Shown: in pieces, positions 1 to 6,851 of the stretch
Layout: each line of letters begins with the position of its first letter
Numbering within the stretch: position 1 is the stretch's first letter
Source of the DNA: Clostridium sp. UBA4746
GTDB taxonomy: Bacteria; Bacillota; Clostridia; Clostridiales; Clostridiaceae
Length of the DNA: 13,701 nucleotides
Reading direction: 5' to 3'
NCBI GenBank assembly: GCA_002403785.1
Contig: DHIM01000322.1
Span: forward strand, 1 to 13,701
The notes under the pieces: generated by a model
Told to the model about the DNA's origin: nothing
Databases searched by the model: none
Seen by the model: the letters and a program-made list of their open reading frames with translations, nothing else
Translations under genes and position numbers: made by a program

Positions 1-227
1 ATATTTATTATAAATATAAATACAATTAAAACTAATTACATTTTATTGTATATTTGCGGATATATATAAACTTAATTTCAAATTAGTAAACTACATTAAA
101 TTAATGATGTTAAAAAGCTAACTTGTTCTTCTAGACTAAGTATAATAGCAATATATAGAAAAAGCAATATTATATTGCTAAGAAAGTTTATCCAAACAGA
201 ATAACATCTGTTTTTTACATTAAAATA
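1..227. other. AT-rich intergenic region at the left edge
   Basis: No credible coding frame on either strand. The stretch is very AT-rich and holds short inverted repeats: AGCAATAT/ATATTGCT at 163-179 and AACAGA/TCTGTT at 199-216. On the minus strand the first is followed by TTTTCTATA. On the plus strand the second is followed by TTTT. They may be extra terminators behind pilT or behind a gene to the left that would read towards this region. Nothing else is recognised. Confidence 0.5.
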
Positions 228-275
228 AAAAGAAAGATAAAAGCTATATTTCTTATATACTTTTAGCTTTCTTTT
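228..275 (-). terminator. Intrinsic terminator of pilT
   Basis: Just downstream of the pilT stop codon the minus strand forms a long hairpin. The arms AAAAGAAAGCTAAAAG and CTTTTATCTTTCTTTT pair over 15 of 16 positions, with one C/A mismatch, and an inner TATAT/ATATA extends the stem. The U-rich 3' arm and the following TATTTTAA fit a rho-independent terminator, although the stem is AU-rich. Confidence 0.7.
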
Positions 276-285
276 ACGTTGCTGA

Positions 286-1341
286 CTAAAGTGATAACAT
301 TCGAACCATCATTTCATTGTCAACTGAGTAAGTCATTGCTTCATCTTTAGATATGGTACCTTTTTTATATAACTCTGCAATCGACATATCCATAGTTTTC
401 ATACCATATTTACCTCCAGTTTGAACACATGACTGTAATTGGTGTGTTTTACCTTCGCGAATAAGATTTTGAATTGCAGGGGTTGATATCATTATCTCGA
501 GAGCTGCAACTCTTCCGTTTTCATTTATCTTAGGTATTAATTGCTGCGAAATTATTCCTTGCATTACAGCAGCTAATTGTACTTTGATTTGTTGCTGTTG
601 GTGTGGAGGAAATACATCCACTATTCTATCTACTGTTTTAGCTGCACCAATAGTATGTAATGTAGAGAAAACCAAATGTCCAGTTTCAGCTGCGGTAATA
701 GCAATTGAAATTGTTTCAAGATCTCGCATTTCGCCTACTAATATTACATCTGGATCCTCTCTAAGTATAGCTCTTAAAGCATTTTTATAATTCTTACTGT
801 CTTTCCCAATTTCTCTTTGATTAATAATAGATTTATTGTGTTTGTGCAAATATTCAATAGGGTCCTCAAGGGTTATAATATTACATGCTCTAGTAGAATT
901 AATTTCATTAACCATAGCAGCGAGCGTTGTACTTTTACCACTTCCTGTAGGCCCTGTCACTAAAACTAAACCTCTTTGTTTTGTAGTAAGAGACCTTACT
1001 ACTTCTGGAAGGTCAAGTTGTTTGAGCGTAGGTATTTTTAGTGCAACTACTCTAATAGCTATAGTATCGCTTCCTCTTTGCTTATACACATTAACTCTAA
1101 ATCTTCCAAGACCTCCAATAGAATAAGAAGTATCAATTTCCCCATTTGCATAATATTCTTCATAAAAATCTTCTAAAATTTCTCGTGAGTATTTCTCAGT
1201 ATCTGCTGGAGTTAATTTTTCTTCCCCTACTCGTATTAAATGACCATTAACTCTAATAACTGGTACCGATCCAACTGTTAGATGCAAATCCGATGCATTT
1301 TGCTTCGTGGTTTTTTCTAGTAATTCATTAAGAGGTATCAT
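286..1341 (-). CDS. pilT: Type IV pilus retraction ATPase PilT
   Basis: Hexameric cytoplasmic ATPase that powers type IV pilus disassembly and retraction (twitching, adhesion). The 351-residue protein has the family's usual length. Visible motifs: Walker A GPTGSGKST at 130-138, Asp box TLEDPIE at 157-163, Walker B region DVILVGEMRD at 198-207, His box GHLVFSTLHT at 221-230, and the PilT-type C-terminal AIQNLIREGK at 289-298, which separates it from PilB assembly ATPases. The frame can be extended 12 codons to a TTG, but AGGAGG at 1349-1354 lies inside that extension, 7 nt before the ATG at 1341. That ATG starts MIPLNELL, so it is preferred. No other pilus gene is in the window, so PilT presumably works with pilins and PilB/PilC encoded elsewhere. 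It is separated from sigK by about 250 nt and ends in a clear hairpin terminator. Family is certain; whether the cell twitches cannot be seen here. Confidence 0.95.
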   Translation of the reverse strand: MIPLNELLEKTTKQNASDLHLTVGSVPVIRVNGHLIRVGEEKLTPADTEKYSREILEDFYEEYYANGEIDTSYSIGGLGRFRVNVYKQRGSDTIAIRVVALKIPTLKQLDLPEVVRSLTTKQRGLVLVTGPTGSGKSTTLAAMVNEINSTRACNIITLEDPIEYLHKHNKSIINQREIGKDSKNYKNALRAILREDPDVILVGEMRDLETISIAITAAETGHLVFSTLHTIGAAKTVDRIVDVFPPHQQQQIKVQLAAVMQGIISQQLIPKINENGRVAALEIMISTPAIQNLIREGKTHQLQSCVQTGGKYGMKTMDMSIAELYKKGTISKDEAMTYSVDNEMMVRMLSL

Positions 1342-1493
1342 GATTGGTCCTCCTGTTCTTCTAATGAAGTTTTTCAAATATCTATGGCAGTTTCAGTTTG
1401 AATTTTTAAAATGAATTAGACATTTACAATTCAGCTCAAATTTCTTCACCTAACCACATAAATTTTGTTTATATAACAAATAAATTTAGTTAT

Positions 1494-1518
1494 AAAATAT
1501 TTTTCACTAAAATATTTT
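1494..1518. repeat. Two copies of the palindrome AAAATATTTT
   Basis: Identical 10-bp self-complementary AAAATATTTT sequences lie at 1494-1503 and 1509-1518, 15 bp apart, in the presumed pilT leader. Such AT palindromes occur by chance in AT-rich DNA. The close pairing is the only reason to note a possible protein-binding or structural role. Confidence 0.4.
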
Positions 1519-1574
1519 GTAGATTTAATACAAATTGGACACACATTATTAAATCTCATGGTGTACAATTTACA

Positions 1575-1603
1575 ATTATACCATAGTTGTTACAATTTAT
1601 TAA
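1575..1603 (-). promoter_or_regulatory. Possible pilT promoter overlapping the sigK 3' end
   Basis: On the minus strand TTAATA (1603-1598) is followed after 17 nt by a perfect TATAAT (1580-1575) with a TG-n extended -10. It overlaps the last codons of sigK and would leave a leader of about 230 nt before pilT. An imperfect palindrome (about 1562-1584, arms GGTATAATT and AATTGTACACC) covers the -10 and could be an operator. The -35 is only a 4/6 match. Confidence 0.4.
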
Positions 1604-2318
1604 AATTATTTAGCCTATTTTTATTAGTACTATTTAATTCCTTATTTAGTTTCTTCAATGCTCTCTTTTCAATTCTAGAAACATAGGACCTAGAAATCCC
1701 TAAAATTACTGCAATTTCTCTTTGGGTTCGAGGGTTACCATCAAGTAATCCATAACGCATTTGAATTATCATTTTTTCTCTATCCATTAAAGCTACATTT
1801 ATCATACTATAAAGTTTTTTAATTTGTATTTTGCTTTCTACTATATCTATTATTGAATCTTCATCACTACTTAATACATCCATAAGAGATATCTCATTTC
1901 CCTCTTTATCAATACCAATAGGATCCTGGAGGTATACTTCACCTTTTGTTTTCTTATTATTGCGAATAAGCATAAGTATCTCGTTTTCTATACACCTTGC
2001 AGCATATGTGGCAAGCCTTGTTCCCTTATTTGTATCAAATGAATCAATGGCTTTTATGAGTCCTACAGTTCCAATCGATATGAGGTCATCTACATCCTTT
2101 CCCGGATAAGAATATTTTTTTACTATATGTGCAACTAGTCTTAAATTTCGTTCAACTAATATGCCTTTTGCTAGTAAATCACCATCCTTTAATTTTGCTA
2201 AATAGGATTTTTCATCTTCCTCACTTAATGGTTGAGGAAATGAACTACTTCCAGTTATATAAGCTGTCAAAAATGTGACATTTCCTATCATATTCAATAA
2301 ACAATTCATGAAAAACAC
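1590..2318 (-). CDS. sigK: RNA polymerase sporulation sigma factor sigma-K
   Basis: Late mother-cell sigma factor that directs coat, cortex and lysis genes during sporulation. It is 242 residues, close to the Bacillus protein. Visible regions: sigma region 2 at about 50-120, including NLRLVAHIVKKY, DLISIGTVGLIKAI and RLATYAARCIENEIL, and region 4 at about 175-225, whose helix-turn-helix is TQREIAVILGISRSYVSRI. The DPIGIDKEGNEISLMDVL stretch is typical of the sigma-K/sigma-E group. Before FPQPLS there are about 26 residues, and the hydrophobic first 19 (MFFMNCLL...FLTA) correspond to the pro-sequence removed from Bacillus pro-sigma-K. The start is GTG: AGGAGG at 2326-2331 sits 7 nt before it, while the in-frame ATG at 2309 is 16 nt away. 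The gene is continuous, with no skin-like intervening element. It lies 96 nt behind the PBP gene. Recognition as sigma-K rather than sigma-E rests on length, pro-region and motif wording. Confidence 0.93.
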   Translation of the reverse strand: MFFMNCLLNMIGNVTFLTAYITGSSSFPQPLSEEDEKSYLAKLKDGDLLAKGILVERNLRLVAHIVKKYSYPGKDVDDLISIGTVGLIKAIDSFDTNKGTRLATYAARCIENEILMLIRNNKKTKGEVYLQDPIGIDKEGNEISLMDVLSSDEDSIIDIVESKIQIKKLYSMINVALMDREKMIIQMRYGLLDGNPRTQREIAVILGISRSYVSRIEKRALKKLNKELNSTNKNRLNNFNKL

Positions 2319-2414
2319 AGGTGTTCCTCCTAATAGAGCTTATTAATATAATATGATTTATTTTATTAAAAGTGCCTGTACATAGAAATTAATTTAATTA
2401 TTTTACTGATTTCT

Positions 2415-4115
2415 TTAGTCCATAGCTTTAATTGCATTGACTACTTTTTTAAATATTGGAGCAGCTGTATCTCCACCACCTTGACTACCTATACCCTCTA
2501 CTTGATTTGCATCTATGTGTTTTACAAATACAACCATAGAATAATTAATATCATTTAAAGTGAAAAAACCAACAAACCATCCATCAGAACCTTCTATTCC
2601 ATTTTCTTTATACTCGGTAGTGCCTGTTTTACCGCCTATATTCATCCCTTGTATTTTAGTCTTAATTCCTGTGCCATTATTTACTACATCTATCATATCA
2701 AGTGCCACTTTTTGCGCAGTCTCAGTTTTTAAAACTCTTGAATTTTTAGAGGTAAAATTTTCTATTACTTCGTTATTGTCATTTACGTATGCATCTATTA
2801 TGCTAGGATGTACATATATCCCATTATTAATAATAGTACTCGGAATACTAAGTGCTTCTAAAGGTGTTATTCTCATCTTCTGCCCTATTGCCGCTTGATA
2901 TATAACATCTTTTTCACTTGATGAACTAACATCTTCATCAAATTTACCACTTTCCTCTTGCTGAAGATCTAATACTTTTTCCTCAATCATCCCTTGCTTT
3001 TTTGCATAGTTTTTCATATTTTGATAACCTATCTTTTTACCTATCTGAGCGAATATGTTATTTAAAGAATCACGTAGTGCCTCTCCAACTGTAAATTGAG
3101 TCTTGCCTTTGTAGTTATGAGCATCTTTTGGGAATAAACCGGGGGTTATTGTAGTTATTTCATTTTTTGTTATTAAATTCATATCTAGCCCAGCTTGTTC
3201 CACAATAACTTTAAAAATTGATCCTGGTAATGCACCATTCGTACTTGGATATCCTAAATTTGCATTATAGGCATTATCATCTTTTTGGGCCATAGCTCTT
3301 ATCTTTCCAGTACTACTTTCCATTAGTACAACACCAATTTGCTCATATTTTTCCTCGTGAAGAATAGTTTCAATCTTATCTTGAATTTCTTTATTTATTG
3401 TAAGCCTTACATTAACATTGCTTTTAGGTTTAATAATTTTACCTGTAGATATTTCACCATTAACTCCTTTAGAAAACCTAATTTTTGTGTATTCATTATT
3501 TTTAGTTTTGTTATATATTTGCATTTCTAAAGAATCCCCGCTTTTAGATACAGGATTAGCAACATTTACTTTATTGTATGTTGTGTTTGTTAATACATTT
3601 TCGATTTTCCAATACCCATCCTTGATAACATCATTAGATTTAAAAGTATAAAACCCTTTTACTTTTTTTATATCCTTAAGTTTATCGTAAGTCCCTTTAT
3701 CAATTTTATATCTTAGTTTCTCCCCAGTGCCAGTACCTTTAATCTTTTCTAAATCATAGCTTTTATCATAGTTTCGCAACGTAATAGTTAAAGCTTCCAT
3801 ATCATATTTGCTGGTATATTCATTAAATCTTAAATAATCCACTGGATCAATAATTGCATAATAGTTTTCTTGATAAGTTAAAAGATCACGACCATTGCAG
3901 TCCGTTAAGCTATATTTAGGACCGTAATTCTCATCTATAGTATATTGTGCATCAGCCATAGTTTTTAAGGGCTGAGAATTAAAATACATGTAATTTGCAA
4001 TCCTCCAAATTAACAAACAAAATAATATCATAAATAAACCCATTACTACCCAGGTTCTTTTTTTAATTTCACTTCTATGATTTGAATAACCAAATATATT
4101 ATTTCTACTATTCAA
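2415..4115 (-). CDS. Penicillin-binding transpeptidase, single-pass membrane protein
   Basis: D,D-transpeptidase that cross-links peptidoglycan outside the membrane. The 566-residue protein has a basic cytoplasmic N-terminus, one membrane segment at about 21-43, a poorly conserved region to about 230, and a transpeptidase domain from about 235 to the end. All three active-site motifs are present: SIFK at 299-302 with the acylated Ser299, SLN at 350-352, and KTG at 496-498 in GGKTGTTE. No transglycosylase domain and no PASTA repeats are seen, so it is class B-like but shorter than SpoVD or PBP2B. An acidic, Ser-rich insert lies at about 385-403. The start is TTG: GGAGG at 4123-4127 is 7 nt upstream, and the next Met is inside the membrane segment. 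It sits between udk and sigK, 60 nt behind udk. A sporulation role is possible from that position but unproven. Confidence 0.9.
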   Translation of the reverse strand: MNSRNNIFGYSNHRSEIKKRTWVVMGLFMILFCLLIWRIANYMYFNSQPLKTMADAQYTIDENYGPKYSLTDCNGRDLLTYQENYYAIIDPVDYLRFNEYTSKYDMEALTITLRNYDKSYDLEKIKGTGTGEKLRYKIDKGTYDKLKDIKKVKGFYTFKSNDVIKDGYWKIENVLTNTTYNKVNVANPVSKSGDSLEMQIYNKTKNNEYTKIRFSKGVNGEISTGKIIKPKSNVNVRLTINKEIQDKIETILHEEKYEQIGVVLMESSTGKIRAMAQKDDNAYNANLGYPSTNGALPGSIFKVIVEQAGLDMNLITKNEITTITPGLFPKDAHNYKGKTQFTVGEALRDSLNNIFAQIGKKIGYQNMKNYAKKQGMIEEKVLDLQQEESGKFDEDVSSSSEKDVIYQAAIGQKMRITPLEALSIPSTIINNGIYVHPSIIDAYVNDNNEVIENFTSKNSRVLKTETAQKVALDMIDVVNNGTGIKTKIQGMNIGGKTGTTEYKENGIEGSDGWFVGFFTLNDINYSMVVFVKHIDANQVEGIGSQGGGDTAAPIFKKVVNAIKAMD

Positions 4116-4175
4116 AAAAACACCTCCCCTAGACTAATTCTCGCCTAGAATGAGATGTTTTATACTGTAGAATTG

Positions 4176-4811
4176 TTATTTTTGATTTTGTTGTTTCTGA
4201 AGTATTTGACTTATGTTTGCAGTAATAATATCTATAGCTACTTTATTATGTCCACCTTCAGGTATAATAATATCTGCATATCTTTTGGTGGGCTCAGTAA
4301 ATTGTTCATGCATTGGTTTAACCACATTTAAATATTGTTTTATAACAGAATCTGTTGTTCTTCCCCGCTCGTTAATATCCCTTGTAAGTCTTCTTATAAA
4401 TCTCACATCTGCATCCGTATCTACATATATTTTAATATCTAGCAGATCACGAAGAATTTTTTCCTGGAGTATAAGAATACCCTCAAATATAATAATTTCT
4501 CTAGGCTTTACAGAAACTGTTTCTTCTATTCTGTTATGTATTTCAAAATTATATATGGGCTTTTGAATAGCTTTCCCTTCTAGAAGAAGATTTAAATGTT
4601 TCACTAAGAGCTCTGTATCAAAAGCATCTGGATGATCATAATTTGTTTTTATTCTTTCGTCGTAAGAGAGGTCACTCTGATCTTTATAATAAGAATCTTG
4701 CTCAATCATAGCAATACATTTATCATCAAAATGTTTATATATTTCTCTAGCAATAGTGCTTTTCCCTGAGCCTGTCCCTCCGGTTATCCCGATTAGTATA
4801 GGGCCATTCAT
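4176..4811 (-). CDS. udk: Uridine kinase
   Basis: Phosphorylates uridine and cytidine to UMP and CMP with ATP or GTP in cytoplasmic pyrimidine salvage. The 211-residue length is normal. Visible: P-loop GGTGSGKS at 11-18, the EQDSYYKD segment at 37-44 containing the Asp and Tyr used in nucleoside binding, NYDHPDAFD at 57-65, and FEGILIL after mid-protein. The ATG at 4811 overlaps the last base of the trhP stop codon (TAATG), and AAGGAG lies just upstream inside trhP, which argues for translational coupling in a trmR-trhP-udk operon. B. subtilis has the same trmR-trhP-udk order. No frameshift or missing motif is seen. Confidence 0.95.
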   Translation of the reverse strand: MNGPILIGITGGTGSGKSTIAREIYKHFDDKCIAMIEQDSYYKDQSDLSYDERIKTNYDHPDAFDTELLVKHLNLLLEGKAIQKPIYNFEIHNRIEETVSVKPREIIIFEGILILQEKILRDLLDIKIYVDTDADVRFIRRLTRDINERGRTTDSVIKQYLNVVKPMHEQFTEPTKRYADIIIPEGGHNKVAIDIITANISQILQKQQNQK

Positions 4812-6034
4812 TATTTTTTCTCCTTAGACTTAATAAGTATATCATTTTCACAAAGTTTTTCTTTTACATTTACAGTAAATAACATTTGAGCGCTTGGGGC
4901 AGAAGGTATGTTTTCTCCCTTTGAATTTTTCATATCATTAAGCATAATCAAAACATTATCTCCTACAGGTCTTAAGACTTCAACAATATCTCCAACATAT
5001 ATTTTATTTCTTTGTTCAATGGTTGCAATATTATTTTTTTCATTATATCCGCGAACAACCCCAATTATATCATAATCTCTAATATATGACGAAGACTCAT
5101 ATATCTGTTTGTTTGGATCTCCAAAATAAAATCCAGTATAATATTGTCTGTGGCTAGGTTTTAAGAGATTATCCATCCATTTCTTCTGAAATTTATAATT
5201 TGCTTTATCCTCTATATACGCATCTACAGCCTCTCTATAAGATTTACAGACAGACGCAACATAATATGAGCTTTTCATCCTTCCTTCTATCTTGAAGGAC
5301 GCTATCCCTGATTCTATAAGCTCTGGTATATATTCTACCATGCATAAGTCCTTTGAATTCATTATGTAAGTGCCTTTATCATCTTCAATTATAGGGAAGT
5401 ATTCTCCATCTCGTTTTTCTTCCATTAAGAAATACTTATATCTACACGGCTGAGCGCATTGCCCACGATTTGCATCTCTACCTGTCATATAATTCGACAT
5501 AAGACATCTTCCTGAATATGACATACACATAGATCCATGAACAAAAGCTTCAAGTTCACAAGTATCAGGTAACTTTGCTCTTATTTCTTTAATTTCGACT
5601 AGAGATAATTCTCTTGCAAGTACAATTCTTTTAACTCCTTGTTTATGCCAAAAAATAGCAGATTTGTAGTTTACATTGTTAGCTTGAGTACTTAAATGAA
5701 TTTCTAGATTTGGTACAACTTCCCTTGCTGTCATAATAATTCCTGGGTCAGATACAATGATAGCATCTGCGCCTAGTTCATATAATTCTTTCAAATAATC
5801 TTCTAAACCTTCTAAATCATCATTGTGAGGAAATACATTTAATGTAACATAGACCTTTTTTCCTCTCAAATGCGCAAAGTCTATTCCTTCTTTTAAATCT
5901 TCGTTACTAAAATTATCTGCAAAAGCTCTTAAATTCAATTTACTTCCACCTAAATAAACTGCGTCTGCGCCAAAATTTATTGCTGCTTTTAACTTTTCTA
6001 GATTACCTGCAGGTGCTAGTATTTCTGGTTTCAT
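4811..6034 (-). CDS. trhP: U32 family tRNA hydroxylation protein TrhP
   Basis: Peptidase-U32 family protein. Characterised relatives (E. coli TrhP/YegQ, B. subtilis YrrN/YrrO) are not known for proteolysis but for prephenate-dependent 5-hydroxylation of wobble uridine 34 in tRNA. The 407-residue protein starts MKPEILAPAGN, the usual family start, and contains the U32 signature EAFVHGSMCMSYSGRC. Numbered from this start, four cysteines at 170, 177, 193 and 197 match the spacing of the family's iron-sulfur ligands. SFKIEGRMKS and a C-terminal beta domain follow. An ATG 3 codons upstream (6043) overlaps the trmR stop as ATGA, but AGGAGG (6045-6050) ends 1 nt before it. The ATG at 6034, 10 nt from the site, is preferred. 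The gene lies directly behind trmR, which methylates the product, and this supports the TrhP call over a sister role such as RlhA. Only one copy is present, whereas B. subtilis has two in tandem. Confidence 0.88.
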   Translation of the reverse strand: MKPEILAPAGNLEKLKAAINFGADAVYLGGSKLNLRAFADNFSNEDLKEGIDFAHLRGKKVYVTLNVFPHNDDLEGLEDYLKELYELGADAIIVSDPGIIMTAREVVPNLEIHLSTQANNVNYKSAIFWHKQGVKRIVLARELSLVEIKEIRAKLPDTCELEAFVHGSMCMSYSGRCLMSNYMTGRDANRGQCAQPCRYKYFLMEEKRDGEYFPIIEDDKGTYIMNSKDLCMVEYIPELIESGIASFKIEGRMKSSYYVASVCKSYREAVDAYIEDKANYKFQKKWMDNLLKPSHRQYYTGFYFGDPNKQIYESSSYIRDYDIIGVVRGYNEKNNIATIEQRNKIYVGDIVEVLRPVGDNVLIMLNDMKNSKGENIPSAPSAQMLFTVNVKEKLCENDILIKSKEKK

Positions 6035-6039
6035 TAGCT

Positions 6040-6708
6040 TCATTCCTCCTTGCTACTCATTGTATTCTTTCTTACTGTAACTGAGATTCCATCACCCATT
6101 GGTATTACAGAAGTTATAAGTTCATTATCATTTGATACTAGTTCTAGATAACTTTTCATCCGTTTTATTATAGTAACTTTTCTACGTGTTGCAAGGTCTT
6201 TCGATGCAACCATTCCTCGAAAAAGTACATTATCAGCAATAAGAACTCCTTCTTTTTTTAAGAGCCTCAAGCAATGAGGAAGAAAATGGTTATAGTGTGC
6301 TTTACCTGCATCCATAAAAATCATATCATATTCACCTTGAAGACTTTCCAAAATTTCAAGGCAATCTCCTTTTAGAATAGTAATTTTATTTTGTAGTCCG
6401 TACTTTTCTATATTTTTATTTGCAATATCAATCATTTTTTCGTCTCTTTCAATAGTTGTAATTTCATTTAGCCCACCAAGAGCTAAATTCATTAAAATAG
6501 CAGAGTAGCCAATTGCGGTACCTAGCTCTAAAATCTTTTTCGGTCTATTCATAGTTATTATTACTTGTAAAAATTTAGCAGTTTCTTTTTGAATTATAGG
6601 AACTCTATTTTCAAGAGCAAATTTTTCCAAATCATCTAAAATACCAATATTACTTGGAATCAGTTCTCTTATATATTGTTCCATATAATCATATGTTACT
6701 CCACTCAT
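6040..6708 (-). CDS. trmR: tRNA 5-hydroxyuridine methyltransferase TrmR (YrrM-like)
   Basis: SAM-dependent class I O-methyltransferase of the catechol-OMT-like family 3. The B. subtilis relative YrrM/TrmR methylates 5-hydroxyuridine 34 to 5-methoxyuridine in tRNAs. The 222-residue protein shows SAM motif I ILELGTAIGYSA at 59-70, an acidic SAM-ribose site TIERDE at 85-90, and the metal-binding Asp/Asn of this family in FMDAGKAHY (Asp133) and IADNVLFRG (Asp159, Asn160). The ATG at 6708 has GGAGG at 6716-6720 with 7 nt spacing. It is the first gene of a tight trmR-trhP-udk run: trhP begins within a few bases of its stop codon. A 9-bp hairpin lies directly upstream of the ribosome binding site. 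From sequence alone the substrate could be another hydroxylated molecule; the neighbouring trhP makes the tRNA role likely. Confidence 0.88.
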   Translation of the reverse strand: MSGVTYDYMEQYIRELIPSNIGILDDLEKFALENRVPIIQKETAKFLQVIITMNRPKKILELGTAIGYSAILMNLALGGLNEITTIERDEKMIDIANKNIEKYGLQNKITILKGDCLEILESLQGEYDMIFMDAGKAHYNHFLPHCLRLLKKEGVLIADNVLFRGMVASKDLATRRKVTIIKRMKSYLELVSNDNELITSVIPMGDGISVTVRKNTMSSKEE

Positions 6709-6731
6709 TTAATTTCCTCCAAAAATCCAAT

Positions 6732-6759
6732 AACACAAGTTAACTAATGTACTTGTGTT
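6732..6759 (-). promoter_or_regulatory. Hairpin just upstream of the trmR ribosome binding site
   Basis: Perfect 9-bp inverted repeat AACACAAGT / ACTTGTGTT with a 10-nt loop, 12 nt before the GGAGG of trmR. On the minus strand it is followed by ATTGGATTTTT, which is too poor a U-run for a confident terminator. It may be an operator or a leader hairpin. I find no convincing promoter between it and the typA terminator. Confidence 0.45.
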
Positions 6760-6781
6760 GTATCTTTAATTTAATATGTAA

Positions 6782-6830
6782 ATTGAAAAAGAAAACCTTC
6801 CAAATTAATCTTCCGGTTTTCTTTTTCAAT
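6782..6830 (-). terminator. Intrinsic terminator of typA
   Basis: A perfect 16-bp inverted repeat follows the typA stop codon. On the minus strand the arms are ATTGAAAAAGAAAACC and GGTTTTCTTTTTCAAT around a 17-nt loop. The A-rich 5' arm and U-rich 3' arm give the usual terminator look. It separates typA from the trmR operon by structure rather than distance. Confidence 0.75.
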
Positions 6831-6851
6831 AATAAAATTATTCACTTTTGT

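Noticed and set aside
584..1126. Plus-strand open frames opposite pilT
   Set aside because: Antisense shadows of a clearly conserved ATPase, without family motifs or credible start signals.
1590..2318. A skin-type element or its remnants in sigK
   Set aside because: The coding frame is continuous from the pro-sequence to region 4, and no recombinase or repeat boundary is visible.
4131..4155. ATTCT/AGAAT inverted repeat and repeated CCTAGA between udk and the PBP gene, considered as terminator or operator
   Set aside because: The stem is only 5 bp, there is no T-run, and the six-base repeats are short enough to be chance.
4811..6034. Calling the U32 protein a protease
   Set aside because: The family name is historical. 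Characterised relatives act in RNA hydroxylation, the iron-sulfur cysteines are present, and the gene is paired with trmR.
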